NCBI GenBank assembly: GCA_004380135.1
Contig: QXCR01000023.1
Span: 187,781-251,780 of the forward strand
Source: Stemphylium vesicarium
Lineage: Eukaryota > Ascomycota > Dothideomycetes > Pleosporales > Pleosporaceae
Direction of reading: 5' to 3'
Length of the DNA: 64,000 nucleotides
The notes beneath the pieces were generated by a model, which made no database searches, was not told the origin of the DNA, and saw nothing but the letters and a program-made list of their open reading frames with translations. Positions 34,981-46,488 of this stretch are shown piece by piece. The position numbers and the translations under genes are program-made. Within the stretch, counting starts at the first letter, position 1, and the number at the start of each line of letters is the position of its first letter.

Positions 34981-35910
34981 ATGCCATCAGAGCCCCAATC
35001 CCTCTTCCCCAATCTCCCCCCAGAACTCCGCAATGAAATCTACGCCCTGCTCTCCACGCCCAACCCTAGCTCCCGCCAACCCCTCAACACCGGGCTCCCC
35101 CTCGCGCTCAAAACCTTCGCCTGCAAGCACACCACCGTTCGCCTGATCCCTACCCACCACGGCGCCACCGGCCTGCTCGCCCTCCCCGCTTCCCACGTCC
35201 TTGAAGCGCGCGAATACGGCTCGTGGCTCCTAAATAACGCAACCGCACTGTCCATCAGCATCCACTTCCTTGGCCGCATAAACACCTTTGTACAAGACCA
35301 CTGGGCCAAGAAGATCAGCCTCCATCTGCGCAAGTTGGCGAAAGCGCACCCCTGGCTAACCAAGGTGGCGACGTACGATATCAGAATCCTCTGGGATCCG
35401 GCCGATGGCGTGATGAGGAGTAAGCACGGGAAGCGGGTTGCCGGGCAAGTGCCACGGGATATGCTGGAGACAGTGACGCAGCTCATGGATAAGGAGGTGA
35501 AGAGGAAATGCGGGCATGTTAGCATCGGGCTGTGTTTGTCACATAGTTTTGCGGTTGAATATGCGGTGCGTGGGGTGGAATTTGGCTTTCGGACGTTTCT
35601 GAAGGAGGAGGGACTACGGGTGGGGTTCGCGTGCTTGAGGAGAGAGGTGCGGAAAGCGCCGTCGTCGGTTAAGCACCAAATTGAGCGCTCTGGGGCGTCG
35701 CTTGTAAGGGTTCAGGAGCCGGCGGAAGAGCGGCCGTTGATTAGAGTGCACGATGGGGTTGTGAGCTGGGAAGAAAGCGTGTGCGGGACGTTGGTGGTTG
35801 GCGTGACGACGGCCAAGGATACGCCTGGTTCGAGGGATGTGTATGAGTATGGCAAGGGCGAGCTGGAGTTTCCGGTTTGTCATGTTTTGGCCGAGTGTGT
35901 GGCGGGGTGA
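34981..35910 (+). CDS. LPPELRNEIY-type (F-box-like) fungal protein
   Basis: This is a single exon of 309 aa. It begins at ATG 34981, and the motif FPNLPPELRNEIYALL falls at residues 9-24. That motif marks a large family of filamentous-fungal proteins with a degenerate F-box-like N-terminus and a variable C-terminal part. Their function is mostly unknown, and a role as substrate receptor for SCF ubiquitin ligases is only inferred for some. The rest of the protein has no recognised domain; it contains an Arg/Lys-rich central part and an acidic, glutamate-rich end. Longer in-frame starts upstream (to 34876) would read through a CA repeat and are not believable. There is no partner gene nearby. 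Confidence 0.7.
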   Translation: MPSEPQSLFPNLPPELRNEIYALLSTPNPSSRQPLNTGLPLALKTFACKHTTVRLIPTHHGATGLLALPASHVLEAREYGSWLLNNATALSISIHFLGRINTFVQDHWAKKISLHLRKLAKAHPWLTKVATYDIRILWDPADGVMRSKHGKRVAGQVPRDMLETVTQLMDKEVKRKCGHVSIGLCLSHSFAVEYAVRGVEFGFRTFLKEEGLRVGFACLRREVRKAPSSVKHQIERSGASLVRVQEPAEERPLIRVHDGVVSWEESVCGTLVVGVTTAKDTPGSRDVYEYGKGELEFPVCHVLAECVAG

Positions 35911-36325
35911 TGGGCTTGTAGGATACAAGGGCTTGATTTGTTTGGTGTTTGGAGAGTATACCTGTTAGCGAGAGGTATACGAATATTTTTGAACAATGGT
36001 TAGGAAATGTGAATGGCTGCTGCAAGAGACTGCCGGGGAGATGAGTCTATCGCAAAAGCTCCATGAACCAGTTCATGAGCGCTAGATTGGACGGGGTGGA
36101 TGCTACCAAGGATGCATCCTGAAGATCATGGGTAACGAGCGTGTATGATTTATTATTGGTGATGAGTGTGCATCCAAGTCTCTAAGCAAAGCTTACAACG
36201 CGTATGCGGCAACCGATGAACAGTATGCTGGATTTTTTTTTTAACAATCTATCAACATCCTCCACCATATTCCACACTGCCATATCTGTCCTCCCCGTCA
36301 GCTCACTTTGCCAACCATCTCCCAT
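35911..36325. other. Intergenic, convergent 3' ends
   Basis: No feature is seen apart from a T run near 36233-36242 that may belong to the 3' region of the zinc transporter. Confidence 0.5.
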
Positions 36326-38109
36326 CTACGCCCAAGCCCCTACCAAACTCATGAAAAAGGCGCCCACAAACACCAACAAGCAAGCATACACCCTACGCTT
36401 CCCCCTCAGCACCTTCCAACTCTCGTCGCTAAGGAAATCCTCAGACATGAGTTCCACCAACGAGGCGTAGACCAGGAAACCAGCAGAGATGGCATTCATG
36501 ATGCCAACGACCAGGAGCCCGATTTCTGAGTCGGGCGAGTAAAGCGTGTGTGTCGCGATACCAATGGCCATGCCACCGGGGGTAGTGCAGCCATAAGCGA
36601 GGGCCATGAGCCACGGCTGAGCAGCTTTGGGCTTCCACTTGATGTCTGCGATACGGACGCCGAGAGCAAGGCCCTCGAAGGTTTGGTGGAAGACGATTGC
36701 GATGAGGAGGACGGTGAAGTCGTTCCCTACCGAGACGGCAAGGGACATGCCGATGAAGATGCTGTGGAACAGGATACCCATTTCTAAAAGGAAGACTTGC
36801 ATGATTGCCTTCCTGTGGACTTGGTCGGGCGAGAGGACATGCTCGTGCTCGCCGCTTTCGTGGTCGTGCGGCTCGGCGGCATAGGAGTCGCTCTCGGATT
36901 TCCTGGGCTCCGCAGCTGTTGGTTCACCGGTTTCTGAACCAGCTATCGATTCAATGGGGTCGAGTCTCTGGCCGTCTTCGCGGTAGCGGGAGAGCGTTCT
37001 ACTGATGCTCCCGACTCTGCCTCGCAAGACACCGAGATCACGAACGCGCAGGCTGGAGTCGGAGTATGTCCGCTGCAGCGCTGGCTGCGGTGATTCAGGC
37101 TTCTCTTGTTCAGTAGTTTCTGTTTTGGGCTCATCTGTCCTGCGCGAGACAGCTGTCACGCCTTCGTTGCCACCACAGACGTGTTGGGCGGGGGAGAATA
37201 TCATCTCAATCAGAGTGACGAAAAAGACGCTGGCCAGCATGATGGCACCCGGCATGGCCTGGTAATCTGTCGTCCAGAAATCCGACAGGCAGGGATCGTT
37301 CAGTGAACCAAAGGCTGTAGGAAGTAAGTGCACAAAGGCTGTTGCGACGAGCACGCCAGTACCAAAGTGCTTCGCACCGAAGAGGAAGGATGATGGAATG
37401 CGCAGTCGGGGAAACTTGAGTACGAGCATGGGAAAGGCACATCCGGTTCCGGATACGAACATGATGATGAACAGGCCACCAACATGAAGCGGGAGATCGT
37501 AATCTGGGTGTGCTTTGCCATTTTCACAAGTGCTGCGCCTGGGAAGTCGCTGGAATGATGGATCTGTATAACTTCAGTGTCTGGAACGCATCGTGGGTGT
37601 TTTAGAGGGCGCGACTTACCATCGGGCATGAAAAACTTGGGCGCAGTCAAGTTTCCACTAGCATAAGAAATCAAAAACGAAGTACATAGTACGGATACCA
37701 GCCATTTCGCCCAGCTGATGACAGTGGCGGTGAGGCCAGCTTGGTTCTCGCTCACGTGCGCGGTTGTTCGGGTGCAAGGTCCTACAGCAAGCAAGAGGAG
37801 TCAGCATGACATTGCCCTCATCATCATCATCGTTGATTATGACCAAGACCCACCTGTTAGGGACCCTTTGACACCCTCGCCCAGAGCTAAAGGCTTTCCG
37901 TTCTTCATCTCTTGGCCATTAAAATCGTCGACTTGGCAGCGCCGCAAATTCCTCGTACTGCGCAGTCGATCTGCTTCGCCCAATTCTCTTGCATTCGCGA
38001 TGCCGTTTAAATCTTCGCAGGTGGTAAGGTCAGCAGCAAAGCGTGGCGGGTTCTGGTTGTATCCGGGTTGCCACAGGATATCCTCATCGGTTCTGGAAGG
38101 GCAGTTCAT
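36326..38109 (-). CDS. ZIP-family zinc/iron transporter
   Basis: Exons 37854-38109, 37620-37781 and 36326-37563, with introns of 72 and 56 bp, give 551 aa. The protein belongs to the ZIP family and imports Zn2+ (or Fe2+) into the cytosol. An N-terminal region before the first membrane spans begins MNCPSRTDEDILWQPGY and holds several cysteines. The first helices follow (LPLHVGGLFIIMFVSGTGCAFPMLVL; HFGTGVLVATAFVHLLPTAF). A long cytosolic loop is rich in His, Asp and Glu (EPHDHESGEHEH), the usual metal-sensing loop. The signature helix is VFHQTFEGLALGVRI with the metal-binding His and Glu. The long N-terminal extension suggests the Zrt-like subgroup of filamentous ascomycetes. The ATG at 38109 is the first in a frame otherwise open upstream to a TTG. 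Confidence 0.9.
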
Positions 38110-39021
38110 CTCGTTGAATGGGGCCTCGGCAGCCAAGCCCGCTCGCTCCTATCTTTTTGGGTGAACGAATGGAAAACGAAAACGAGCAACGCTCCGTGGT
38201 CAAGGGAGCCGTCCAGGAAAGGTCGAAAAAGTGAAATATGGATGGGGTTTCCAAGGATGACGTGAAGACGTATGATGATGGGGAATCGGGATATATGACA
38301 TCTGAAGGAACTAATCATCGCCGGCTAGCGGCTCTTCCGCCTCGTAGTTGCCCAAACAGAAGCCAGTGCCCCGGCCGCCAAGACTACCAACCCCGGAAGT
38401 TGCCTATGGGCGCCACGAGCATACGGCCGAACGGGTGACCCATTACTACATGCCACGATGGAGGAGTATGCTAACTTTTATTTTTCCAATGTCCTACAAC
38501 GTGTAAAAGGGTCTTTTTGCATGTCTTGGCTTCACCAACGTCTGCTAACGGATACCACGGCTGCTATTCGATACGTAATGATGCGCGGCCGGTGGGGAAG
38601 GTCGAATGAGATCGAGCCCGATGTTTTCCGTAGGCAGTGAGTACCAAGACGAGTACCGCTGCCGCAAAGTCTGGGGTAAAGACTAGTCTGGATGATGTGG
38701 TGCTCCCTCACATGCTGATCTGATTTCGCGGTCAGTTGGAGGGTCTAGATCGCTGGATGAATGAGACTGAAAGAATACCATGATCTACGCGCATTGTGGT
38801 TTCGTGGTCGATCGGCAATACTACACAGAAAGCAGGACGCTTCGATGAGGACGCGATGGAAGAGAGCTACGACACGAGATTGATGCAGCACCGCCACATG
38901 GATTTTAATGTTGCATTAGCCGGTCCAATAAACCAAAACAGTCGGCGCAGTAGTTCCCGGATTTCTCTAGCGCATGTTGAAGCGCATTCATTCATCTTCG
39001 TGGTCTATGGGTATCAACCTT
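38110..39021. other. Intergenic, no gene seen
   Basis: This is the promoter region of the zinc transporter and the 3' flank of the folylpolyglutamate synthase gene. No coding pattern was found. I saw no convincing zinc-response element. Confidence 0.5.
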
Positions 39022-40744
39022 TCACCGCCCTGTCCCCGTTTCCAACACTTCAAGCGCACCACCAACTAGGTGCAAGCTCCCGGTTACCAGGACCATGACT
39101 TCCGCATCAGGACCAGCATTTTTCGCATAGTTGCGCGCAACATTCCTCGCCGTTGCCACGCCTTCTTCGATTGTACGGAACACGTGCACTTCTGCGGTGC
39201 TGTCTATCTCCGACCACGTGCTTGCGAGCGCCTTCTGTACTGCTAGAGTATCGACATCTTGTTGGTTCGTGTTAATAGCAACTAGGTCGGGCTTGTAGCC
39301 TTCGCTAAACGTCTGGTTCGTGGTGAAAATGATATGAGTGAAAGGCGATGTCGACCCAGATGTGATGCCGCGCTGCAATGCTGCATATAAGCCCTTTGCT
39401 AGCGCACCGGCATCTCGGGTCTGTTGGTTGAAGATGAGTACACGAGGTACCTTGGAGTCAGGTGTGGACGTCGAGGTGGCCGCTTTAATCTGCTCTGCAA
39501 ACCACTGGCCCGTGACCTCGATACTCTCCATAGTATGCCCTCCGTCAATGTGCCAGGCTACATTTGCCTCGCGCCGTATCTCACATCTGCCTGCCCAGCG
39601 AACCTGTTCAAGTCCGCGAACAAATTCGGGAGGAAGTTCAATGTACGGAACGGTAGTTGGGTCTGGTATGGACGAGTGACCAAGGGCGCGTAGGTGTGCG
39701 GCTGCGGCTGCGATGGCTACAGACGCGTTTATCTTTTGGAACGCCGCACCCAAACCAAGCTTGATCTCATTCTTCTCCAGCGCCGGGTGGACGTCAACAA
39801 CGTGCAAATCCATGCCCTTCTCGGCAGCTCGCTCGTGTAAGACTGCCATGGCTTCGTCTTTCTGGGGCGCGGTGATTGCGACGCTGCCCTCCTTGAAGAT
39901 ACCAGCTTTATGCCAGGCGATCTCGGGCAGTGTGGAACCAAGCATGGCTGTGTGGTCTATTCCCAAGCTTGTAACGGCTGTGACAGTGGGTTTGGTGAGG
40001 ATGTTGGTGCTATCAAACTCGCCGCCGATACCGCACTCAATGACAGCCGAGTCTACGCCCTCCTTCAGGTATGCGTGCAGTGCCATGAGTGTCAAATAAC
40101 GAAAGTATACGGGCTTGGTGGGGACGTCGGCCGGGGCGTTCTCAGCCTTCGCCGCCGCCTCTAGCTTGTCCCATACCTCGAAGAAGTACTTGGCAAATCT
40201 CTCCTCTGACATCGGCTCATTATCGATCTGTATGCGCTCGCGGACGAATCGTAGGTGCGGAGATGTGTAAAGGCCGATTTTCGAGGGGGGCGTCTTTGGA
40301 TCGGTGGGCGACGTGTACTGCGACAGAATGGAAGATATGAAGGCACTCGTTGAGCCTTTGCCCTTGGTCCCGGCAATGTGTACAGGCCTCAGTCGGTCGA
40401 ACTCAGAGGGCTAAGGATTTGGTCAGTCGCAATCCTTGGGTGGGTTGCTGGGAGCCGCACACCTCATATCCAACTTTGCGACACCACTCAATCATCTCTG
40501 GTATCGCTTGCTTGTTCATGCCACGGCCAGATTTCCTGATTGCATCAACGATGGAAAAGTTGGACTGCAGCGTATTCAACGCCGCGACAGCAGCCTGCGC
40601 CCATCAGCTCGGTTCAGAGTCACACACAGACACATGTCGCGGGCTTACAGCATAGTCGCGTTTCTCCATCTTGGCTGCGCTATGATAGAAACGAGCAATT
40701 GATGCAGGGCGCAAGCAGCACAGGCGGCTCTGGGCTATGAACAT
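39022..40744 (-). CDS. MET7: Folylpolyglutamate synthase, with possible mitochondrial leader
   Basis: The exons are 40649-40744, 40463-40594 and 39022-40410, giving 538 aa from ATG 40744 or 513 aa from the in-frame ATG 40669. The enzyme adds glutamates to folates in cytosol and mitochondria, which keeps them in the cell and supports methionine, purine and thymidylate synthesis. The ATP-binding loop is AGTKGKGST, followed by GLYTSPHLRFVRERIQ and the Mur-ligase-like GGEFDSTNI and HIDGGHTMES sites. The stretch between the two ATGs (MFIAQSRLCCLRPASIARFY) has Arg, Ser and Ala but no acidic residue, as expected for a mitochondrial presequence. The second ATG begins MEKRDYA, the usual cytosolic start. 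Use of both starts is known for this enzyme in other eukaryotes; here it is inferred. Confidence 0.93.
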
Positions 40745-41262
40745 GAGGGCATCTTGCTGATAGCTGGAGAGATTGTGCAGCACTTTTGTTCGTCGCGGGT
40801 CCGCCAATAGCCGATGACGCACCGAACGCGCCGGCGAACTAAGCTTGAGCCTCTCCCCATTGTTCTCGCATGCCTCATACGGGCCTCTGTTCCTCTGCGC
40901 ACTTCACTCCGCACACCCTCAAGAGAACATGTTCGGTCTTCCGTCTTCCGCGCCCAAACTACGAAACTCGTGTCATCGTCGGTCTTGTACCATTTCCACC
41001 TACCTTCCAAGTTGGGCCTAGACCAAACGCATTGCGTTTTGTCGCTTCGGAGGACGCAACTCATCGTGGAACGACTGCGATAATGCTCTCAACATGACCG
41101 TTGTCCAGAAGCGAGAGCTTGTTTTGTGCGTTCAGGCAATCTCAGTCACATCTATCGCACCCATCGACGCTGTTTTGAGGATTCTGAGCGTCCGTTCTAT
41201 GACCATAAATCTGGCTGGTTGACGTCATAGCAGCTTCTCTGGCGCGCTCTGAGAATCCCCTC
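40745..41262. other. Upstream region of folylpolyglutamate synthase
   Basis: No gene is seen in these 518 bp. Confidence 0.45.
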
Positions 41263-41606
41263 TCATTTCCCAGCAACGTGCTTTAAAAGTCTTCTTTCCA
41301 TACGAAGTTCAGTTTCCAATTCTTTGATACTGTAGTATTGGGCAGATCCGCTCAAAGAAAGAGACTGGCCCTCAGGGGCAGCATCATTACGCCTACCCCT
41401 ACTCGTGTCTATTCCCATTCTAGTGTCAATTTCAGGAAGGGTGGTGTCATCAGCCGACACAAAATTGAAAGGGTCTTTAAATTACCATGATCACAAGGTT
41501 GAGATGGTCAGCAAAGAGGGAGATCCCTACTTTGGCGCTCGTCGGTAATGAGAACCAGCCAAGCGAGCAGTGGCTGCGCATATGTATCATCGAAGGTTGC
41601 TGCAAT
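41263..41606 (-). pseudogene. Possible 3' end of a decayed gene
   Basis: Two open stretches, 41531-41606 and 41263-41474, join across a 56-bp GT-AG intron (donor GTAGGG, branch GCTGAC). They read ATFDDTYAQPLLAWLVLI, then NPFNFVSADDTTLPEIDT, then a charged C-terminus ending in a stop. The first stretch is itself preceded by an in-frame CTGTAG that could be a splice acceptor. Upstream of that I cannot find a believable exon or start, so this looks like the surviving tail of a gene. The composition suggests the end of a membrane protein with a cytosolic tail. The family is unrecognised. Confidence 0.3.
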
Positions 41607-42645
41607 CTACAGAGATGATTTCTACCCTCAGAAATTGCGCAAACATTAACATCTACTTTAATGTGAATGCAAGCTATTCAGACATGTGCCTTGGGTCCAA
41701 ACAACGCGCGGTTACCATTTCAGTCGGCAGACGCGTACGATGGGCAGCCTTCAAACATCAACAGCGATCACAAAGAGTGCATTGTCAGAACCGACGGCGG
41801 AAAGACTAAATAAAGCACATGGCATTACTCGCAGTGGCGGGCCCACATAGTTATACAAGCAACAATGTGCTGCCAGCTTTGTACCTGACGATCATATTCA
41901 ACCCATCCATGTCATACCTGTCAAGCCAACGGCGAACACCACCAACAACGACAGCTTAGCAGCAGCATATTGACAGCTCAAGCTAGGTACCCGTCGCTCT
42001 AGCCAAGAGCTAAGTGCGGGCGTAATACGACTTGGGAACAAGGCTTGCGAGTACTGTGACCCTTTTGGTCGCATCCATCATTAGCCCCGCCGGATCGACG
42101 TTTCACACATCACTACCCACCCCAGTCGCACCATGGCAACGGACCGCGTCCGAGTCACCACATCACATATTATCCTCGCGCATCTCCAGTTTCCGATCAT
42201 TTTGGCCTTTTTCTCTCTTCACATCCTACATACCAATTCGATTTTCGCATGGCCCATTGAGTAACCGTGGCGCAGTCTTCGCCATGGAGCTAGCCACCAC
42301 ATCTCTACATCTCCTTGCAGATGTATATTGTCGGCAACAAAGAGACTAAAATCGGTCTTTGTGCTAGATGCACCGGACCTTCAGTTTGCTCAAAGGTATG
42401 CATAGCCACAATCACCGGATTCTTTTCATGTGTGCGACCTTGCGCAAGGGTCCTGTCATCCCCAAAATGGCTCACAAAGAATAGTCATAAATTCCCCAAC
42501 CATCGTCATAAAGATCCCTGAAACGTCGACCCCGATATTCTGAAAGCAACATACAAGCGTACACACAACTCCACACAGCTCATCCTGGAACAATACCCCA
42601 AAGTAACTCTTAATTGTCATTGTCATCTCCCAACAACAAGCGGAC
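41607..42645. other. Intergenic, no gene seen
   Basis: About 1 kb upstream of the small secreted protein gene, without a supportable feature. Confidence 0.45.
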
Positions 42646-43134
42646 ATGTATAACGTCGTCATCACTTTAATCGCCCTCTTATCGGCCGTCTACACAACCT
42701 CAGCATCGCCGACATTACCTCTCGCCCGCCGTGGTCTGGCAGGCGCATACTACGCCTGCACAAAGCCCAACTTCGCTGGCGAATGCAGCTGGACTCAACC
42801 CAACACAGGATGCCACATCCAAGGTGAACCCGGAGGCATCAAGTCGCTCGGTCCCGACCCAGGCACCTTTTGCACTCTATACTCCCGAGACGACTGCATG
42901 GGGTACTTGGTCCAATACGTTAGGTTCCCGGGTATCGCGAAGGATATGCCAGAGTTTGGGAGTTTCGACTGCTCCAACTTGGTTGGGAAGCGGGAGGGGG
43001 ATACGGCCACAGCCACAGTCGATGCGAATGCGTTGGTCGATGGAGATGTGCAAGAGTTTGGGTTGTTGAAGACGGTGGAGAGTGAGGGGAGAGAGGAGGG
43101 TATGATTGGGTTAAAGAAGGGTGCTTACTATTGA
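42646..43134 (+). CDS. Small secreted cysteine-containing protein
   Basis: This is a single exon of 162 aa. A signal peptide (MYNVVITLIALLSAVYTTSAS) is followed by a possible Kex2-type LARR processing site at about residues 26-29. The compact domain (GAYYACTKPNFAGECSWT to FGSFDC) has six cysteines within about 75 residues, and its C-x7-C-x-W pattern suggests a small beta-rich fold. I recall similar proteins as uncharacterised small secreted proteins of Pleosporales. The C-terminal 50 residues are acidic, threonine/alanine-rich and probably disordered. It stands alone, with 1 kb of empty sequence on both sides. A role at the host or cell surface is plausible but unproven. Confidence 0.75.
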   Translation: MYNVVITLIALLSAVYTTSASPTLPLARRGLAGAYYACTKPNFAGECSWTQPNTGCHIQGEPGGIKSLGPDPGTFCTLYSRDDCMGYLVQYVRFPGIAKDMPEFGSFDCSNLVGKREGDTATATVDANALVDGDVQEFGLLKTVESEGREEGMIGLKKGAYY

Positions 43135-44194
43135 TGGGACGTTGTTACTACTGCTGTTGATGGAGATGACTTGGACATTTCCGGGGACTTCGCTGCATCA
43201 TTACGACACTTCTTTTCTTGTGTTTCCTTTACTTGATGAAGGGATAGCGTTGTAGCTGTTCCGTTGCGAATGAATAATAGCATGGGTTCTTTTCTATTCA
43301 TCGATTCGCTCTGCTATGTATTGTTTCGGGATGACACCAGCCCTGAACTTAACCATCCGTCACTTAATCGTCCGAAGATTGCTCATGAAAGTCAACTTCA
43401 CTTTCCGAGAAGAGGCTATGGGTATTCTAATCTTCTACATAATAAAAACAGCAAGAAACAATCAAAACGCTAGTACATCCAATTCGGTCCAGGTATGAGC
43501 GATTGAAGATGACCAATTTCATTCGTGATTGTCCCTGCTTAATGAGAACCTGCAACTCCCCTCAGCGTACAACTGGAAGCCGTCTATATGTTTCGCTGGT
43601 TCTGGTCCGCCCCATTGATACGTTCACCCCTGCGGTTGTTGACCAGGCTATTCGTCTGCTTCGATCCCTCACCAATGACTTCTTCTTTCCGCTTACTGGA
43701 GTTGAGAATAAGGAATGAGTTCAGGCTAGAAAGTTCTCAGGGGCAAACATGGATTGAACGCTTGCTCGCACAGTGAAAGTGAATACACATTGCGCAAATT
43801 TCTGAAGCCCATTTGTCTGCTTGCTGGGGCGGCATCACAAACCGTTGAGTGAATGCGCCCGAATATAAGCAGAATGTCTCGGACATTGAGACGATAGACG
43901 TCCGGGTTTGGGCTGTGTTAGTATTTTCGTAAGGACAGGCCTAGAACTGCCCAGATGGGAGACTTATGGTAGAAACATCGCGATAGATGTTAGAGGGTGG
44001 AGTGAAAGAGGACGGAAGCTAGCTATGCGGGGTCCAACTGCATCCCTGCCAATTAATTTAGGGCCAGATGAATGCTTGGCGGCCTTCCCCACATGGGACA
44101 CCGCCGTCCTTCCCGTAGCCATTGCAACGTCGCCTTGCTCTCAAGACAACTTCAAACATCAAAATTGACATCTACACATTTCGAATCACACAAC
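43135..44194. other. Intergenic, no gene seen
   Basis: This is the 3' flank of the small secreted protein and the promoter of the FKBP gene. No coding signal. Confidence 0.45.
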
Positions 44195-44718
44195 ATGAAG
44201 GTCACACTACTCCTCGCATTGGCCACGGCTGCCGTCGCCGAGATCATCAACAACGATGCAAGTATCCCCCAAGAGAGCTGCATACCTAGGTATCGCGTAT
44301 AGCGGACTAACACTCGATGCAGCACCTCGCGACCGAAGTCATCACTCCCGCCGAGTGCGTGCGCAAGACCAAGGCCGGTGACAAGGTCAACGTTCACTAC
44401 CGCGGTACTCTCCAGGACGGCACCGAGTTCGACGCTTCATACAACCGCGGCCAGCCTTTGTCTTTCAGCGTAGGCCAGGGCCAAGTCATCAAGGGCTGGG
44501 ACCAGGGTCTGCTCGACATGTGCCCTGGCGAGAAGAGGAAGCTCACCATCCAGCCCGAGTGGGCCTATGGCTCGCGGGGTGCTGGTCCTATTCCCGCCAA
44601 CAGCGTCCTGAGTATGTTGTCTCGGAGGGACACGTCGCAAGTACTACCAAGCTAACATATGACAGTCTTTGAGTCTGAGCTGGTATCCATCGACGGCGTT
44701 GACAAGGAGGAGCTATAA
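44195..44718 (+). CDS. FPR2: ER-targeted FKBP-type peptidyl-prolyl isomerase (FKBP2)
   Basis: Exons 44195-44257, 44323-44611 and 44666-44718 give 134 aa. The first intron (44258-44322, 65 bp) is GC-AG: donor GCAAGT, branch CTAAC, acceptor GCAG. No GT donor gives an open, family-like join. A signal peptide ([15 protein letters not shown]) is followed by a single FKBP domain with [38 protein letters not shown] and [13 protein letters not shown]. The drug- and substrate-pocket residues (Tyr, Phe-Asp, Val-Ile, Trp) are kept. The protein ends KEEL, close to the HDEL/KDEL ER-retention signal, in agreement with an ER lumen chaperone that isomerises prolyl bonds in secreted proteins. Confidence 0.93.
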
Positions 44719-45350
44719 ATGTAGCACAGGAGTTGACAGAGCGAAGCCTTCAAGTCGCATATGCACGACTTAGGCATGAGGATATGATAACGACACAAGC
44801 TATCTTGACATGATTTGCACGCTGGCCGGGACAGACTCTATTAAGAGCCTGCATGGGTCTATCAAACCGGCACCTAGATATTCGACCATGCGACTTGCAT
44901 GTTGCAGACAACAAAGTCGCGCCTTTTGCGAAGAAACTCTTAGACATTGTGTCTTGGAGCCAATTGTCCCTTGCTGCACGCTCTCGTCGCTTCCCCTTCA
45001 TTCCCCTTTTTCTCTTGAATTCCATTCTTCGGTCGCGTTTACCGAGTCCCTCTTTCCGCACAATGTGTGATTGCTTATTGGCCATTATTGTTCAGCGCCT
45101 GATTCGCGCTTCTTCACTTTCATCACTCCAGGATTTTGGCGCACTGACCTCACAGTCCTCCATGACAAGAAGTCAATCTCTACCCCCGCCCACTCCCCAT
45201 TTTTCGACCAACCGCTTTTTTCTCTATCCCAGCTACTTTGACAAGCGGACAGCCGCTTCTCGTACCATACATTGCACAAGTCCTCTCTAACTTGCCTCCA
45301 CAATATCGCTTCTCCCTCAAGCGCAATACAACCGAACAGGTACCCCGAAG
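44719..45350. other. Intergenic, possible leader of the next gene
   Basis: No clear exon. A pyrimidine-rich stretch precedes the acceptor-like ACAG at about 45346-45349. A first exon of the following broken gene could lie here, but I could not identify its start. Confidence 0.35.
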
Positions 45351-46395
45351 CTGCTGCAGCAGAACCCAAACCTGCCATCAGGAGGGTCAAGGTCATCAAA
45401 AAGGGCTCGGAAATCAAGAAGATGCGGGTCATCGCAGAAGCCGCGAGGAAACCCTTATCCCCCGCAGTAGCAGTCGCGCCGGATTCCCAGTTCTCCTTCC
45501 GTTCCGAGTCAACTCCTGGGGAAGCTCACAAGGCGACACCCCGGAAGCCCAAAATCCTAACCAGGAAAGCGCATAGGGTGAGCAACGCGCTGGGAAAGAC
45601 CACCGCTTCGAGTTCCCCTCCTACACCTCGCGCGCAAAAGAGTCCTAGTGTCAAAGAGCAGGACGAGCTTGACCTGTTCCCAGAAGAGCGCAATGTCCTA
45701 GCACCCAAGAAGAAAAAGCCAGCCGAAGAAGACGAGTGTCGCAATGCAGTGCTTTTTGGCTCGGGTAGTGTATCGAATGCTTCTCCAGAGCGCAAGCCTA
45801 CACGTTTCGCCCTCGCAAACCAGCTGTGGAGACTACACCTGTTGGATCATCAGACCGCTCTCAACGTCTTTCACTGCAAAGTATGAAGGAAATTGCGCGG
45901 GAGACACTTGAGACGCGCCGCCGTGTCGCCTAGATTGCGCTTCAAGGTCTTTTGCCGATGGCGAACAACAGCGAAGCTGTCAATACCGCCGTCGCTGTTC
46001 TAGAGCAACACGTCGAAGACTGCGAGTCCGATATCAGGAGTTTCGGCATCTTCGGACGCGGGTTCCAAACTGAAGAGATCAAGAGTATAGACTCTCAGGT
46101 AAAGATCCTATTGTCTAATTGACATCAGGTTTTCTAACCTCACTAGAAAATTCTGGCTTTGGCTTCGTGGGGGCTCGATGTGAAGAAGGCATCTGAAAGG
46201 GAAATGCCTGTCACCCCAGTCAGTGAGGAAGATGAGATTGCCAGGAAGGATGAGCAAGCCGCTGAAGAAATCGAAGACCCCAGATTCAGCTATGAAACTC
46301 TCACTTCCATCTTTAGGGAGAGTAAGCAAACCAAAGAAGATTCTTCGTTGGCTAAGAGCATCGAAGTGGATGACACGGCTGAAGAACTGGATTAA
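45350..46395 (+). pseudogene. Lysine-rich nuclear-type gene with frameshift and nonsense codon
   Basis: Coding-like sequence runs in three pieces. The frame from 45351 (KPAIRRVKVIKKGSEIKKM through FPEERNVLAPKKKK to SPERKPT) loses phase near 45804. It continues one frame over (RPRKPAVETTPVG to LQSMKEIARETLETRRRVA), then meets TAG 45931-45933. The same frame resumes at once (IALQGLLPMANN to DSQ, 46098), crosses a normal 48-bp intron (46099-46146) and ends at TAA 46393-46395. One lost base and one C-to-T change (CAG to TAG) would explain the breaks. Alternatively a 53-bp intron starting at GTATGA 45882 could remove the TAG and skip the second frame, which would leave a working gene. Composition (Lys/Arg/Ser/Pro, acidic patches) suggests a disordered nuclear protein. 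No family is recognised. Confidence 0.45.
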
Positions 46396-46488
46396 GAAGT
46401 AAGCTCCCCTCTTCATTTACACATTCACAAGACTGACGTATGCAAGCTCTTTGCATCCTCTTCAGATCTCCCTTCACTTCCATCATCG

